Of a stretch of DNA of 25,579 nucleotides, positions 9,456 to 15,369 are shown piece after piece. Position 1 is the first letter of the stretch. Every line of letters starts with the position of its first letter. This stretch comes from a virus: positions 1 to 25,579 of IMG/VR virus record IMGVR_UViG_3300021959_000340. One strand, 5' to 3'. The notes beneath the pieces were generated by a model. That model searched no databases. It was not told the DNA's origin and worked only from the letters and a program-made list of their open reading frames with translations. Position numbers and translations under genes: made by a program.

Positions 9456-10508
9456 CTATCCTAACATCAATGCATACGATGCTGCAATTGTGTTTGCTTG
9501 AATTTCTGATACCGCACCTGATGCACCTGCTGGACTTGCCCATGCAGTACCTGTCCAAATTTCAATTGCTTTTGCATCTGTGTTATATCTTGTCATACCT
9601 GCAACCGCATATGAAGTTGGACGTTGTGCGTCATTACCTCTTGGTGGAACAAACCCGTTGTTGGTATCAATTTTAAAATAACCTGTTCCGCTTTGTACAA
9701 TCTGTGTAATACCACCTGGTTGTACGTTAGTAATTGTATTTCCTGAAAATCTAAAGTTACCTAATCTAGCACCACCAGTTCCATTACCTTCAATGGTTAA
9801 GTCAGTACCAGGTGCTGATGTAATTGTACTATCTCTAAATGTTAAGTCACCAATGTCAAGTGTTGGAAGATTTAATGTTGTTGTATATAGATCATTAACA
9901 TGAATTTCTTTCCATCTTGTTGTTGTGTCACCTAATTTGTATGTGTTATCAGTTTCTGGAATAAGATCACTTGCAATACTTGCATTAAATTCAATAGTGT
10001 CTGTATCTGCGTCACCAATAGTAATGTTACCACCAATAGTAATATTACCATCAGTGTTAATGTTACCGCTAACATACAAGTTACCTGTAATATTGGTGTC
10101 ACTGGTAACTTCTAACGTGCCGGCGCCATTAGGACGAAGTTCTAAGTTAGTATTTGAAACTATTGTTGAAATTGTGTTACCTGTAAGTTGCAAATCGTCT
10201 ACTTGTAATTTAGAATTATAAATTACTGGATCTGAACCTGAAGGTGCGAATGAGATAGTATCAAGCGAACTGGAAATAGTATTACCAGTAATGCTTAAAT
10301 TTCCTACATCTAGTTGATTGTCTACTGTGAGTGTTGTTGATCTTATTGTACCTACAACATCGATATCCGTGGTGGGAGAAGAGTTGTTTACTCCTAAACG
10401 AGCATTGTTTACGTCTATGTAAAGTAAGTCGTTCTCAAAAGCTAAATCAACCCCGTTTCTAACGAGATTTGCCTTTAAGAGCGGACCCGAAATACGACCA
10501 ATTGCCAT
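9456..10508 (-). CDS. Tail-fibre-like structural protein (350 aa), paralogue of 10626-12017
   Basis: The ATG at 10508 follows AAGGAG. The N-terminus (MAIGRISGPLLKANLVRNGVD) matches the next fibre gene (MSQVGRIGGHLLEANLERQG), followed in both by L-Y-I/L-D-V and R-L/I-G-V. The middle is a run of I-T-G-N and I-G-G-N strand repeats typical of trimeric beta fibre shafts. Then come I-P-E-T-D-N-T-Y-K-L-G ... R-W-K-E-I-H and, near the end, Q-R-P ... M-T-R-Y-N-T-D ... I-E-I-W-T-G-T-A-W. These blocks are common in phage fibre and whisker proteins. It is the first gene after a late-promoter-like box and a hairpin leader. It is probably a virion fibre; its attachment site is unknown. Confidence 0.8.
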   Translation of the reverse strand: MAIGRISGPLLKANLVRNGVDLAFENDLLYIDVNNARLGVNNSSPTTDIDVVGTIRSTTLTVDNQLDVGNLSITGNTISSSLDTISFAPSGSDPVIYNSKLQVDDLQLTGNTISTIVSNTNLELRPNGAGTLEVTSDTNITGNLYVSGNINTDGNITIGGNITIGDADTDTIEFNASIASDLIPETDNTYKLGDTTTRWKEIHVNDLYTTTLNLPTLDIGDLTFRDSTITSAPGTDLTIEGNGTGGARLGNFRFSGNTITNVQPGGITQIVQSGTGYFKIDTNNGFVPPRGNDAQRPTSYAVAGMTRYNTDAKAIEIWTGTAWASPAGASGAVSEIQANTIAASYALMLG

Positions 10509-10605
10509 TACGCTCTCCTTTTCACGGGGATCCTGTCCCTCTAGCCACCTTACATTGCGGGCTAACCACAGTAAAAGATTAATGCTTGGTCGGCATTAAC
10601 AGTAG
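10509..10605 (-). promoter_or_regulatory. Structured 5' leader of the 350-aa fibre gene operon
   Basis: No gene is present here. Directly after the CTAAATA box comes a perfect 7-bp hairpin (10579-10599, TTAATGC/GCATTAA, 7-base loop) followed by TCTTTT. It could protect the 5' end of the late mRNA or act as a weak terminator of the upstream operon. Further along, TAGCC/GGCTA and GGGA/TCCC can pair just before the AAGGAG ribosome site. The pairing is seen in the sequence; the role is inferred. Confidence 0.4.
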
Positions 10606-10613
10606 TATTTAGC
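10606..10613 (-). promoter_or_regulatory. Candidate late promoter GCTAAATA
   Basis: GCTAAATAC on the minus strand lies just after the stop of the 463-aa gene and about 100 bases before the 350-aa fibre gene. It matches TATAAATA in its last six bases and resembles the box upstream of the riboswitch (ACTAAATA). Confidence 0.5.
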
Positions 10614-10625
10614 AAATTGTCTTAA

Positions 10626-12017
10626 TTAACCGAGGATAAGGCTATATACATCGCCTAAATCTTCCATAAGGTCTTCACTAATTTCAGCACCACCACCAGT
10701 TGCTACTGCGTAGCCATCATTGGACTGTGCGCCTACTGTTAAAGTGATATCGTTGGCCGGACTAGAACCACCAGGAATAAGTGTTCCTGGAATCACAATC
10801 TGATCACCTTGTTGATATCCAATTCCTTGCGATAAGAATTGAACTACTGTTACCGTTTCTGCTAATAAATTCATTCTACAACTAAAATCAGTTCCGTATA
10901 CAGAGTTTGATGTAGTAGTTCCTGAAAAAATATTAGCTGCATCTGCTAATCCTGTAAATGTTCCTGTTACTGTTACTGATTCAACAATACCAGCAAAACA
11001 TTCCATAATTTGTTCATCTGTATTCCATCTAGTATCACCAACTTCTGGTAACCCTGGACGTTCAGCATTTGTACCTGCTGGCATTTTAAATGCACTGTCG
11101 CCCATAAATCTTAAATAACCAATACCTGTGTTTCCAAAACTGAAAGCATCGTTACCAGTATTATGAATATTATTATTTTCTATTTTTGTACCGTCAATAA
11201 AATAATTGCCTGTATCAGAAACTAACATTGTATCTTCGTTTGACTGAGTTGATGTAATCGTTGGAGTAACTAAAATCTGATCACCTGTTTCGCCTCTGAG
11301 ACTAAGCTGGTTACTGACTAATGCTCCCATAGGTCGAACATTATTTGTATTTGTTAAATTATCAGGTGTATGTAATTCTGAAAATCTTCTTGGGGTAGAA
11401 TCACGTTCATCTTGTCCAAAGCTATATGTATTATCAGTTTGTGGTACAATGTCTTGTGTTAAGTCAGGATTGATAACAACAATATCAAGTGGACTATCAC
11501 CCACTATAACATTTCCTGCTAGTGTTACATTTCCGTCTAATGAAATATTTCCTGTTGTACCTAATGTACCGTAAATATTTGTATTTGCATATATGTTAAC
11601 TGAACCAGTACCACTTGCATCTAAAGTAACACTATCGTCTGTACTTTTACCTTGTATAAAGTTATCGCTAATATCTAAGTTGTCTGTTTGTAATCTTTGC
11701 CAGACAATTGAACCTTGGTCTGTTGCAGGAACAATATTTAATGGTCCTGTAATAGTAGAAAATGTTGCAGGTGCATTTATAAGAACGTTATCTAGTCTTG
11801 CTTGTGCTGTTGCTTCAGCATTTGTTGTAGAAACATCTGTTTGTATATCTAAATCGTATTGTGGGGAATCTGTTTTAACACCAATTCTATTATTAGTAAC
11901 ATCTAGATATAATATTGGTGTTGAGTCAAAAGTTGTATTCTTGAAAGCAACATCAATTCCTTGTCTTTCAAGATTTGCTTCTAATAAATGTCCGCCTATT
12001 CGCCCTACTTGTGACAT
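10626..12017 (-). CDS. Tail-fibre-like structural protein (463 aa)
   Basis: The ATG at 12017 shares one base with the stop of the upstream gene (TAATG), so translation is probably coupled; no strong ribosome site is seen. The N-terminal block (M-S-Q-V-G-R-I-G-G-H-L-L-E-A-N-L) and the Y-L-D-V-T-N-N-R-I-G-V-K strand pair with the 350-aa paralogue. The shaft has G-N-I-S-L-D-G-N-V-T-L-A-G-N repeats, then I-V-P-Q-T-D-N-T-Y-S-F-G and R-R-F-S-E-L-H. The block A-E-R-P ... D-T-R-W-N-T-D is shared with its neighbours. The extra C-terminal ~110 residues carry a G-Y-Q-Q-G-D-Q-I-V-I-P-G strand absent from the paralogue. It is probably a beta-structured virion fibre. Confidence 0.8.
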   Translation of the reverse strand: MSQVGRIGGHLLEANLERQGIDVAFKNTTFDSTPILYLDVTNNRIGVKTDSPQYDLDIQTDVSTTNAEATAQARLDNVLINAPATFSTITGPLNIVPATDQGSIVWQRLQTDNLDISDNFIQGKSTDDSVTLDASGTGSVNIYANTNIYGTLGTTGNISLDGNVTLAGNVIVGDSPLDIVVINPDLTQDIVPQTDNTYSFGQDERDSTPRRFSELHTPDNLTNTNNVRPMGALVSNQLSLRGETGDQILVTPTITSTQSNEDTMLVSDTGNYFIDGTKIENNNIHNTGNDAFSFGNTGIGYLRFMGDSAFKMPAGTNAERPGLPEVGDTRWNTDEQIMECFAGIVESVTVTGTFTGLADAANIFSGTTTSNSVYGTDFSCRMNLLAETVTVVQFLSQGIGYQQGDQIVIPGTLIPGGSSPANDITLTVGAQSNDGYAVATGGGAEISEDLMEDLGDVYSLILG

Positions 12018-12541
12018 TAGTTTGAGAATCCATAGAAGGTTGTAATATATTTGGTAGCAGGTACCGGAGAATTAAATTTAAAATAATATCCATCTGCGTA
12101 TGGAGCATTAGGTCCTGTTAAATTACCAGCTGTACTTTGTTCAAGTGTAAAGTTAGTTGTAGGAATTTGTAAAACATTTTCAACTAAACATAAAACGTTA
12201 TTTGCACTTGTTGATTCAAATACTGGTCCAAACACAGTTTCAGTTCCATCTCCCGGTCCTAGTGTTTGTACTGTAATAGCAGAAGCCGCCGGCTGCACAA
12301 CTAATTCCCAGTTACCACCAACATATGCTTCAATAGCAGTAATGTCAGTATTATATCTAATAGTTCCGTCTGCTGTACCAGGCTGTCTTACACCTACTAA
12401 GTCTGGTCTCTGTGCTGACGTTCCTTTAGGTAACATCAATCCAGCAGTTGTACCCATCACAACTCTTCCATAAGGATTAATTGAAATAGCGGTATCGCTT
12501 GGACTGTACCTTGATGTGTTTTGGTATTTTAAAAACTTCAT
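12017..12541 (-). CDS. Small fibre-associated structural protein (174 aa)
   Basis: The ATG at 12541 follows AGAGGA, 10 bases after the 125-aa gene. Residues ~35-80 contain M-L-P-K-G-T-S-A-Q-R-P and then I-R-Y-N-T-D-I-T-A-I-E-A-Y-V-G-G-N-W. This is the motif found near the C-terminus of both fibre paralogues in this cassette. The rest is beta-rich (T-E-T-V-F-G-P-V-F-E ... Y-I-T-T-F-Y-G-F). It may be a fibre tip, connector or whisker protein. The family motif is clear but the function is not. Confidence 0.75.
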   Translation of the reverse strand: MKFLKYQNTSRYSPSDTAISINPYGRVVMGTTAGLMLPKGTSAQRPDLVGVRQPGTADGTIRYNTDITAIEAYVGGNWELVVQPAASAITVQTLGPGDGTETVFGPVFESTSANNVLCLVENVLQIPTTNFTLEQSTAGNLTGPNAPYADGYYFKFNSPVPATKYITTFYGFSN

Positions 12542-12551
12542 TAGTTTTCCT

Positions 12552-12929
12552 CTACACTTGCATTGAACTTACTGTAACAGTAATTAAATCTGCTACTGAA
12601 GTACCAACCCAAATTTCATCACCTGAGTCTAAAATAATTTTTTCATCGCTGAAAAATACTGTTTCGCCTGCAGGTACAATTAAGGTATTAACAATAATAT
12701 TATCGGTATCCGGAGTATCGCCTGCTTTTACTAAGTACACGCTTACATTACAAGTATTAACAGACTCATCTGTAATAGTTGGTGTACCAAGATTACAAAG
12801 GATCATTGTTGTGATTGCATTTACTTGACCTGTAACACCGCCTCCAATAGGAGCTCCTGTAGTTGTACTAGTATAGACTTTTTCCGGAACACTAACATTT
12901 GTTGCAGATACTTTTGTACTTTTAATCAT
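12552..12929 (-). CDS. Small beta-rich structural protein (125 aa), paralogue of 9112-9444
   Basis: The ATG at 12929 follows AAAGGA. The protein is built from short hydrophobic strands: M-I-L-C-N-L-G-T-P, then N-V-S-V-Y-L-V-K-A-G, then T-L-I-V-P-A-G-E-T-V-F-F and K-I-I-L-D-S-G-D-E-I-W-V-G. The order matches the 110-aa protein nearer the giant fibre. The pattern suggests a small beta sandwich. No catalytic motif, signal peptide or membrane segment is visible. It is probably a virion surface or fibre accessory protein. Confidence 0.75.
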   Translation of the reverse strand: MIKSTKVSATNVSVPEKVYTSTTTGAPIGGGVTGQVNAITTMILCNLGTPTITDESVNTCNVSVYLVKAGDTPDTDNIIVNTLIVPAGETVFFSDEKIILDSGDEIWVGTSVADLITVTVSSMQV

Positions 12930-12941
12930 TTGTTTTTTCCT

Positions 12942-13904
12942 TTAAAATATCATACTATAGAGTAATGCTCTATTTCTATTTACTAATTCTCCTGTTCTAG
13001 TACCGTTAGTAAAGAACACACCTGTTTGACCTAACTCTTCTTCATTGTGATAAAGAATAGTTGATTCATTTACATATGCCGGAGTAACTGCAATTTTTTC
13101 AAGCTCAAGTCCATAGTTAATTTTAACTTTACCTGTACCTTGTGTTCTTAAAAAGATATTACCGTTAGTATCGTTATTTGTTATTTCGTTATTAATAAAT
13201 TCAAGGTCTTGTATTACTGCCCTATTTGAATAAAATTGAGCACCTAGCAAACCGTCAACAATTACTGAAATAGCACTTTCACCAAAAGAACTGTATCCGG
13301 TGTTATCAACTAGATAAGTTAATGCTCCGCTGACGTCCTTATCAGTAACAATAACTCTTGTGTCATTATCAATAATTTGGAATGTTGGATTATCTCTAAT
13401 AGCATCGTCAACATATTTCTTATTAGGAATATCATCGTCATGCGTTACTTGTTCTTCGTATGTTGTAGTACCAATAACTTTTACAACACCTAATCCTGTA
13501 CCGATAAGAGTTAAATCTCCACCGTCTGTAGTTTGATTAGTTGTGATAGTTTTTAATCTTAAACTACTATCAGTAAAGTTGTAACTGCCGTCGGTTCCTT
13601 TTGCAAGGTTAAACGTATCATCATTTTCATCATAAAAGAATGAAACAGGCGTTTCTGTTCCTCTGTCAATCTGTATACCAGAATATCTTAGAGAAACGCC
13701 TGTGCCTGTTTCACCATAGTTTAATTCAATAATGTTATCGTTAACGTTTAAGTTTTCGGCTTGAACAGTTAGTGTGTCACCTTCAACAACTAAGTTACCA
13801 GTGATTTTTACTTCACCAATACCTGCACCAGTGTCAAATATTACATTTGACCCTTCGCCTGTTTTAATGGTATAATCACCATTGGTTTGTACTAACTGTG
13901 CCAT
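12942..13904 (-). CDS. Fibre-like virion structural protein (320 aa)
   Basis: The ATG at 13904 follows AGGT at acceptable spacing, 13 bases after its upstream neighbour. Near the N-terminus it has V-K-I-T-G-N-L-V-V-E-G-D-T-L-T-V, then A-E-N-L-N-V-N-D-N-I-I-E-L-N-Y-G-E-T-G-T-G-V-S and I-Q-I-D-R-G-T. From memory this signature recurs in structural proteins of marine T4-like phages. The middle has I-P-N-K-K-Y-V-D-D-A-I, a common phage-fibre motif. The C-terminal part is beta-rich and ends in a hydrophobic L-L-Y-S-M-I-F. Role in the virion (fibre or whisker) is inferred. Confidence 0.78.
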   Translation of the reverse strand: MAQLVQTNGDYTIKTGEGSNVIFDTGAGIGEVKITGNLVVEGDTLTVQAENLNVNDNIIELNYGETGTGVSLRYSGIQIDRGTETPVSFFYDENDDTFNLAKGTDGSYNFTDSSLRLKTITTNQTTDGGDLTLIGTGLGVVKVIGTTTYEEQVTHDDDIPNKKYVDDAIRDNPTFQIIDNDTRVIVTDKDVSGALTYLVDNTGYSSFGESAISVIVDGLLGAQFYSNRAVIQDLEFINNEITNNDTNGNIFLRTQGTGKVKINYGLELEKIAVTPAYVNESTILYHNEEELGQTGVFFTNGTRTGELVNRNRALLYSMIF

Positions 13905-13917
13905 TATCTATTACCTA

Positions 13918-14322
13918 TTAACTAATTGCAGTTAAAACAATGTAATCTGCAGATGAATCGTTTTCTAGATACCAAGTATACTTGTTTCCAGAAAAATCAG
14001 TTGCAACACGCTTTGTAATTTTAGCAATATTAACTAGGTCTGCATCTAAGTTACCTGTTGTAGAACCTTGCATTTGCATTTCAAATTCTGCACTAGGTGT
14101 ACCGTCTTTTAATTTACAAGTGATCTGTTTACCTGCTGTTGTATCAGCAACATCGCCAATACGAGCACAAGTAAATGACTGTCCGCCTCTTTGTTTAACA
14201 ATTACGCCATCAGTTCTGTTTGAACCGTCTTGATAAAAGTTTACTGTAATACCTGTAGCAGCACCAGTAGGTACTTTAATTGCGTCAACTCCGTTAACGT
14301 CTTTTCTAAGTGGTCTTCCCAT
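13918..14322 (-). CDS. Putative virion protein (134 aa), first gene of the fibre cassette
   Basis: The ATG at 14322 follows a strong AGGAG. It starts MGRPLRKDVNGVDAIKVP and contains G-V-I-V-K-Q-R-G-G-Q-S-F-T-C-A-R-I, followed by short beta strands. Similar short proteins beginning MGRPL are, as I recall, frequent among structural genes of marine myoviruses, without an assigned function. It is the first gene after a GATAAATA box and a leader with three adjacent hairpins, so its expression may be controlled separately. A capsid decoration or fibre-base role is possible but cannot be read from the sequence. Confidence 0.75.
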   Translation of the reverse strand: MGRPLRKDVNGVDAIKVPTGAATGITVNFYQDGSNRTDGVIVKQRGGQSFTCARIGDVADTTAGKQITCKLKDGTPSAEFEMQMQGSTTGNLDADLVNIAKITKRVATDFSGNKYTWYLENDSSADYIVLTAIS

Positions 14323-14346
14323 TTGTTTTCTCCTATTTAAGTAGTC

Positions 14347-14403
14347 CTATGCGGGTTCTATCCGCTACGCTGTGGTGCAGCATAAGTCCGCCACACTATG
14401 CGG
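14347..14403 (-). promoter_or_regulatory. Structured 5' leader with three adjacent hairpins and a repeated CCGCATAG
   Basis: Between a late-like promoter and the ATG at 14322 there is no gene but a compact G+C-rich fold. The hairpins are 14351-14365 (GCGG/CCGC), 14366-14384 (7 bp with one G-U pair, 5-base loop) and 14388-14403 (CCGC/GCGG). CCGCATAG occurs twice (14347-14354 and 14396-14403). Either copy can pair with either GCGG, and GCATAG can pair with CTTATGC, so alternative folds are possible. A TAGT/ACTA pair could close the whole. I do not recognise a known family. Confidence 0.5.
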
Positions 14404-14420
14404 CACACTATCGACACAAG

Positions 14421-14428
14421 TATTTATC
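14421..14428 (-). promoter_or_regulatory. Candidate late promoter GATAAATA
   Basis: GATAAATAC on the minus strand overlaps the stop codon of the upstream short ORF. It differs from T4 late TATAAATA at one position. It would produce a leader of roughly 90 bases before the 134-aa gene. Confidence 0.6.
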
Positions 14429-14693
14429 TTCTGCTAAGAATAGATAAGAGTTCTTGCTGCCCAACAGTTTTAAGAAGAATGTTAATATTGTCGATTTCTG
14501 CTTGGGCACGTTCTAAATGTATAGTACGTTTTGTCTGCCTGTGCATAATCATATGCTGACTATGATTATCAATGAGCTTTTCTAGCGATTCGGATAATTG
14601 ACGAACATCGTGTTTGAACATAGAATGATTCTTGTTCCACTTGCTTACCTGTTCTCTTAGTAAAGAGAAGTCTTTTTCGTCTTTTATCTCCAT
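14424..14693 (-). CDS. Small charged helical protein (89 aa), possibly leaderless
   Basis: I choose the ATG at 14693 (MEIKDEKDFSLLREQ), giving 89 aa. An ATG six codons earlier (14711) would give 95 aa but lies upstream of the predicted transcription start. Neither has a Shine-Dalgarno site. The -10 TATAAT ends seven bases before 14693, so the mRNA may begin at the AUG itself. The protein is almost wholly helical and charged (L-S-E-S-L-E-K-L-I-D-N-H-S-Q-H, then E-R-A-Q-A-E-I-D-N-I-N-I-L-L), suggesting a short coiled coil. No family is recognised. The sigma70-type promoter suggests early or middle expression and perhaps a host-directed or regulatory role, unlike the structural genes around it. 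Confidence 0.6.
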   Translation of the reverse strand: MEIKDEKDFSLLREQVSKWNKNHSMFKHDVRQLSESLEKLIDNHSQHMIMHRQTKRTIHLERAQAEIDNINILLKTVGQQELLSILSRR

Positions 14694-14699
14694 GCTAGT

Positions 14700-14728
14700 A
14701 TTATATAGCATTTTGGACAGTTAGTCAA
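14700..14728 (-). promoter_or_regulatory. Sigma70-type promoter TTGACT-17-TATAAT
   Basis: On the minus strand TTGACT (14723-14728) and TATAAT (14700-14705) are separated by exactly 17 bases. The -35 box sits in the tail of the preceding terminator. Predicted start is near 14693, the ATG of the 89-aa ORF. Confidence 0.7.
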
Positions 14729-14729
14729 G

Positions 14730-14756
14730 AAAAAAGGACCAATTAAGGTCCTTTTT
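14730..14756 (-). terminator. Rho-independent terminator, probably bidirectional
   Basis: A 10-bp stem AAAAAGGACC/GGTCCTTTTT with a six-base loop is followed on the minus strand by a run of six T. It ends the small RNA transcript and separates it from the 89-aa gene. The A/T symmetry allows function on both strands. Confidence 0.85.
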
Positions 14757-14974
14757 AATATAAGCAAAATAGGTAGGACTTGGTTACACCTACAAGCACG
14801 TACCCGAATACCATTCTAATACGTACAACCTAACCCCGCTAGTGACTGCGATGTGATACTGCGTATTTCTACTACAGCACCTGGGTACCATCCCTGGCTA
14901 GTCAAGTTCGACCCTTCTGGTAAAGGCCTCTTCCTTGCACTATAAACAAAAGTTAATTACTCTTTTGTTGCTAT
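14730..14974 (-). ncRNA. Orphan structured small RNA (~245 nt), unknown family
   Basis: No convincing ORF occurs here. The interval is bounded by a sigma70-like promoter (14981-15008) and a strong terminator (14730-14756) and is visibly richer in G+C than the flanking AT-rich DNA. Visible helices on the minus-strand RNA are a 5' AACAAAAG/CTTTTGTT hairpin (14945-14969), a nested CAAG/CTTG plus CCTT/AAGG arm (14903-14937), and a long arm pairing 14831-14835 with 14782-14786 and 14820-14826 with 14796-14802 (7 bp including a G-U). I looked for tRNA, tmRNA and 6S features and found no complete cloverleaf, tag reading frame or T-arm. It could be a regulatory RNA acting on host or phage mRNAs. The promoter, terminator and folds are seen; the function is unknown. 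Confidence 0.65.
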
Positions 14975-14980
14975 ATTATT

Positions 14981-15008
14981 AATATAACACAAAATAAGTA
15001 TTTGTCAA
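14981..15008 (-). promoter_or_regulatory. Sigma70-type promoter TTGACA-16-TATATT
   Basis: On the minus strand a perfect -35 TTGACA (15003-15008) is followed after 16 bases by TATATT (14981-14986). The predicted start near 14974 opens the small RNA. It is one of only two such promoters I found in the window. Confidence 0.65.
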
Positions 15009-15030
15009 CCTATTTTATTTTGGACAAAAA

Positions 15031-15225
15031 CTATATGTTATTACTTGAAGTAACAGATATATGTTTTAGTACTTTGCCAGTATTTTCGCCACTTTTCACA
15101 GTATAACCACTAGTACCGCTGCCATTAATGTTTGCCTCAGAACGTGACATCATTAAGATGCGTTCCTTGCGTTCTCTCATTTTTTGCTCACGATATGAAT
15201 TAAGTAGATGATCGAATCTGTTCAT
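15031..15225 (-). CDS. 64-aa basic peptide under a glutamine riboswitch; possible glutamine synthetase inactivating-factor-like protein
   Basis: The ATG at 15225 follows GGGAG and lies just downstream of a glutamine-riboswitch-like RNA, the arrangement that gave the Downstream-peptide motif its name. The N-terminal half is basic and helical (Y-R-E-Q-K-M-R-E-R-K-E-R-I-L-M-M-S-R-S-E-A-N-I). The C-terminal half is rich in Gly, Ser and Thr and probably unstructured. In Synechocystis the glutamine riboswitch controls gifB, which encodes glutamine synthetase inactivating factor IF17. The related IF7 is a ~65-residue basic peptide whose arginines bind the enzyme. The M-M-S-R-x-x-A-x-I segment looks similar to my memory of IF7, but this is not an alignment. 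The gene is well supported; the function is a hypothesis. The alternative is a small structural or unknown peptide. Confidence 0.7.
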   Translation of the reverse strand: MNRFDHLLNSYREQKMRERKERILMMSRSEANINGSGTSGYTVKSGENTGKVLKHISVTSSNNI

Positions 15226-15247
15226 TACACTCTCCCTTTTACAGTTA

Positions 15248-15297
15248 AGTGCGTTCCTTCGCTAATGCTACTTCCGTCCCGATTGGGATGAACGATA
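15248..15297 (-). ncRNA. Glutamine riboswitch, Downstream-peptide/glnA class
   Basis: Read on the minus strand, CGTTCATCCC (P1 5' side and P2) leads to GGGACGGAAGTAG, then GCGAAGGAACGC. These are the conserved blocks of the glnA/Downstream-peptide aptamer. P1 pairs CGTTC (15290-15294) with GAACG (15252-15256), and P2 pairs TCCC with GGGA. The element sits directly after a late-promoter-like box and ends about 22 bases before the ATG of the 64-aa gene, so it probably controls translation of that gene according to glutamine. In Synechocystis this class is known to raise gifB expression when glutamine is high. The match is by recognised consensus, not by a covariance-model search. Confidence 0.85.
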
Positions 15298-15301
15298 CTA
15301 T

Positions 15302-15309
15302 TATTTAGT
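15302..15309 (-). promoter_or_regulatory. Candidate late promoter ACTAAATA
   Basis: ACTAAATAATAG on the minus strand lies between the capsid-operon terminator and the riboswitch. A start about six bases downstream would place the aptamer at the very 5' end of the mRNA. Confidence 0.5.
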
Positions 15310-15312
15310 CAT

Positions 15313-15343
15313 AAAAAAGGGCGATATAAAAATACCGCCCTTT
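15313..15343 (-). terminator. Rho-independent terminator of the capsid operon
   Basis: An 8-bp stem AAAGGGCG/CGCCCTTT with a 12-base loop is followed on the minus strand by six T. It lies 27 bases after the gp23 stop codon and ends the head-gene transcript. Confidence 0.9.
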
Positions 15344-15369
15344 AGTAGATTTTTTAAATCTATACTTGC

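Noticed and set aside
9445-9558. Longer N-terminus for the 110-aa protein, starting at 9558
   Set aside because: It would overlap the end of the 350-aa fibre gene by about 100 bases, is cysteine-rich and unlike the rest. The ATG at 9444 has a clear ribosome site.
12978-12985. AGTAAATA box near the 3' end of the 320-aa gene as a late promoter for the 125-aa gene
   Set aside because: It lies inside coding sequence and is the sort of match expected by chance in AT-rich DNA. The gene is adequately explained by read-through from 14421.
14760-14945. tRNA, tmRNA or 6S RNA in the gene-free stretch after gp23
   Set aside because: A GTTCGACCC resembling a T-loop is visible on the plus strand, but its stem pairs only three bases and no acceptor stem, anticodon arm or tag frame could be assembled. 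It is left as an unclassified RNA on the minus strand.
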